Part shown: positions 61,198 to 64,000 of the stretch, one piece after another
How the letters are laid out: each line of letters opens with the position of its first letter
How positions within the stretch are numbered: the first letter of the stretch is position 1
NCBI GenBank assembly: GCA_024743215.1
Contig: JANSWZ010000002.1
Coordinates: 671,815-735,814 of the forward strand
Source of the DNA: Alphaproteobacteria bacterium
GTDB lineage: Bacteria > Pseudomonadota > Alphaproteobacteria > Rhizobiales > GCA-2746425
Reading direction: 5' to 3'
DNA: 64,000 nt
Made by a program: the position numbers and the translations under genes
The notes under the pieces: model-generated
The model's database searches: none
Seen by the model: the letters and a program-made list of their open reading frames with translations, nothing else
Told to the model about the DNA's origin: nothing

Positions 61198-64000
61198 GTG
61201 ATCCCCGAATATTCTCCTGACGATCCGCTTTACGGCAATCAATGGCATCTGGCCCTTATCGGTCGGCTGGGCTTTACTCTTGGTCAGAATTTTGCCGGGT
61301 TGGAGCGTATTTGGGCAGACCATACCGGCGAAGGCATCACCGTTGGGGTATGGGATGACGGCGTTGAGTCTGATCATTGGGATCTGGATGGCAATTATGA
61401 TGACAGCATGCATGTTGTCATCAATGGCACGCTCAATAACGGGCAGCCGCTGACACCCAGCGATGGACATGGCACTGCTGTTGCCGGTCTGATTGCAGCT
61501 GAGAACAATGGAGTCGGTGGCGTCGGCGTGGCCTTCAACGCAAGTGTGACTGGCATCCGCATCTTTGGTGGTGCAGATGACATCAACAGCAACTGGTCGC
61601 GTTACCTGCAAACGCTGAATTCTCTAAGTGAATTTGACGTTACCAATCACAGCTACGGCGCCTCGCCCAGTTTTTACAATTATGGCGATGAAGCAAAATT
61701 TGAAAACGCCGCTGAAGTTGGGCGTGGCGGACTTGGAACCGTCAATGTCAAATCAGCAGGCAACAGCGATATTGATGGCAATGGTGAAGGACTGGATGCC
61801 AGCCGGTTTACAGTTACGGTCGGGGCCGTCGATTCTGGCGGTCAGGTTACATATTATTCCACCTATGGAGCGCATTTGCTGGTTTCAGCGCCAGCTGGAT
61901 CCGTAACCACTGACCGTCTGGATAATGGCAATGGCTATGATGGCCTGTTAGGCGGAGACTATACCAATCAGTTTGGTGGCACATCGGCTGCCAGCCCCAT
62001 AACTGCCGGGCTTGTATCACTCATTCTGGATGCCAATCCAGGGCTTGGCTGGCGTGATGTCCAGAATATCTTGAGCTATTCATCTGTCGGAACCGGCAGC
62101 CTTTATTCAGGCTCCACCGCCTATGAAAATCACAGCTGGAAATGGAATGGTGCCGACAATTGGAATGGTGGCGGACTGCATTTCAGTGAGGATTACGGCT
62201 ATGGCATGATCAATGCCTTCAATGCCGTGCGTATGGCAGAGGTCTGGAGTGAATTTACGCCAACGCCAGAGACCTCATCCAACGAACAAAGCGTCACAAC
62301 TGGAACCGTGACTGCCAATAAATCGATTGTCGATCTGGCAACCATGAGTTTTTCCTTCATGGTCAGCCAGAGCATCGCACTGGAACATGTTGCGCTGACG
62401 ATCTCTCTGACTCATTCCTATTTTACAGATCTGCGCATGGACCTGATTTCCCCCGACGGAACTCAGATGTCGTTTTACGATGGTTCCAGTGGCAACAGTT
62501 CAACCTCCGCCGGCGGTTTTTCCTATACATTTGGATTGGATGGTTACCGCGGTGAATCCAGCTACGGGCAGTGGACGGTTCAAATCGAGGATACCTACAA
62601 CGCTGATGAGGGCACCCTGAATTCAGTGCGCTTCACCGGCTATGGAACCGAACTCACCGAAGATGATGTCTATCATTACACCGATGAAGTTCTGGTAGCT
62701 CAGGCCGCGCAAAGCGGCCGTGAGACACTGACAGACAGCGATGGCGGCGTGGATTGGATTGACGCGTCGGCAATGTATCGCAATCTTGTCTTGAACCTGT
62801 CGGAGGGCAGCACGTCCACATTGGCCGGAACTGCATTCCTGACAATCGCACTTGGCACCACCATTGAGCACGCGATTGCAGGTGATGGCGACGATCAGAT
62901 AATCGGCAATGCGGAAAACAACACCCTTTACGGGATGCGCGGCGACGATGAAATGGATGGCGGAGATGGAACAGATACAGCCGTCTTTTTCGGTAATTTT
63001 GATGACTACACAATCACCAGCGAAGACGGTGTAACCACGGTTATTGGTGCCCACGGGACGGATACGCTGACGAATTTCGAGTTTTTGAAATTTGATGATC
63101 AGACCATTGAGGCGCCAGCAGCGGGTCCGGATGAAACAGCTCCAGAACTGACATCCAGCACACCTTCAGATGATGCGGACGATGTTCAGACAAATGCCAC
63201 TTTGGTTCTTACTTTTGATGAGGCCGTGAAAGCCGGAACCGGTTTTGTGACAATCCACAATGCAGATGGATCCGTCTGGAGCAGCATTGATGTGACGGAT
63301 AGCACACAGATCAACTTTAGCGGCTCTTCACTCAGCATCAATCCGATCGATGATCTGTCGTATGAAAGTTCCTACTATGTGACGGTCGATTCCGGAGCAG
63401 TGCTGGACAGTGCTGACAATGCATTTGGCGGTATTGCTGTTGCGGAAACACTGAATTTTACAACTCGTTCCCAGTACAACATCATCAATGGCACGGATGC
63501 AAAAAACCGACTCAATGGCACTGACGACGCTGACCTGATTTTCGGATTGGGTAACAATGACCGCCTCAATGGCAAGGATGGCGATGATATTCTCAATGGC
63601 GGTGCTGGGAATGACCAGCTGAATGGCGGCGACGGGATTGACACGGCTTCTTATGAGGGTGCCGACAGCGGTGTCACAGTCTCATTGGCAACGACACGCG
63701 GGCAACAGACCGGTGGAAGTGGCAGTGACAGGCTGCGCGATATTGAGAACCTCAGCGGCAGCGCACATGCTGATGACCTGACTGGTGATTCCGGGGTTAA
63801 CATCCTGTCCGGCGGCGCGGGCGACGATACCCTGCGCGGCGGCGGTGATGACGATATTATGGATGGCGGTGACGATACAGACACAGCCGTCTATGACACC
63901 GAAATGGCCGCCTCCACAATTGTCTATCATGCTGACACTGATCAGTTCACCATTTCCGGGCCGGATGGAACCGACACCCTGACCAATGTCGAGTTTTTCC
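61198..64000 (+). CDS. S8 (subtilisin/kexin-like) serine protease with P-domain, Ig-like and RTX Ca-binding repeats (partial, 3' end outside window)
   Basis: Frame opens at GTG 61198 after in-frame TAG 61180-61182 and is open to the window end. Catalytic VWDDGVESDH, GHGTAVAGLIAA, FGGTSAASP; P-domain; RTX repeats GGAGNDQLNGGDGIDTASYEG. Confidence 0.9.
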   Translation, partial: MIPEYSPDDPLYGNQWHLALIGRLGFTLGQNFAGLERIWADHTGEGITVGVWDDGVESDHWDLDGNYDDSMHVVINGTLNNGQPLTPSDGHGTAVAGLIAAENNGVGGVGVAFNASVTGIRIFGGADDINSNWSRYLQTLNSLSEFDVTNHSYGASPSFYNYGDEAKFENAAEVGRGGLGTVNVKSAGNSDIDGNGEGLDASRFTVTVGAVDSGGQVTYYSTYGAHLLVSAPAGSVTTDRLDNGNGYDGLLGGDYTNQFGGTSAASPITAGLVSLILDANPGLGWRDVQNILSYSSVGTGSLYSGSTAYENHSWKWNGADNWNGGGLHFSEDYGYGMINAFNAVRMAEVWSEFTPTPETSSNEQSVTTGTVTANKSIVDLATMSFSFMVSQSIALEHVALTISLTHSYFTDLRMDLISPDGTQMSFYDGSSGNSSTSAGGFSYTFGLDGYRGESSYGQWTVQIEDTYNADEGTLNSVRFTGYGTELTEDDVYHYTDEVLVAQAAQSGRETLTDSDGGVDWIDASAMYRNLVLNLSEGSTSTLAGTAFLTIALGTTIEHAIAGDGDDQIIGNAENNTLYGMRGDDEMDGGDGTDTAVFFGNFDDYTITSEDGVTTVIGAHGTDTLTNFEFLKFDDQTIEAPAAGPDETAPELTSSTPSDDADDVQTNATLVLTFDEAVKAGTGFVTIHNADGSVWSSIDVTDSTQINFSGSSLSINPIDDLSYESSYYVTVDSGAVLDSADNAFGGIAVAETLNFTTRSQYNIINGTDAKNRLNGTDDADLIFGLGNNDRLNGKDGDDILNGGAGNDQLNGGDGIDTASYEGADSGVTVSLATTRGQQTGGSGSDRLRDIENLSGSAHADDLTGDSGVNILSGGAGDDTLRGGGDDDIMDGGDDTDTAVYDTEMAASTIVYHADTDQFTISGPDGTDTLTNVEFF

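Overview
Chromosomal window from an alphaproteobacterium, Hyphomicrobiales-like by gene order and protein character (inference). No rRNA, CRISPR array, intact transposase or integrase was recognised. Housekeeping blocks: rpsA(partial)-cmk-aroA-TIGR02300-tRNA-Ala; hsp20-DUF1150-sppA-ihfB-lapA-trpFBA-accD-folC/trxA; dcd/metZ; Smr-mltA-Tim44-like/fxsA-secB; PBP1A; polA; and ptsN-hpf-rpoN-lptB-lptA-lptC-rnd. A mosaic accessory stretch (about 39.4-48.5 kb) contains gene remnants, sparse coding, LysR and methyltransferase genes, an exporter ABC protein and a Cys-rich exported protein. The right end carries a type I secretion ABC/HlyD pair next to a large S8 protease with P-domain and RTX repeats that runs off the window. 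It is absent from the ORF track because it is truncated. Best non-coding signals: a SAM-II-type riboswitch followed by a terminator/antiterminator upstream of metZ, and a ROSE-like RNA-thermometer candidate in the hsp20 leader. No clearly new multi-gene system can be proven from sequence alone. The strongest candidates for follow-up are the T1SS / small two-Cys exported protein / S8-RTX protease locus and the orphan membrane protein inserted next to tRNA-Ala.
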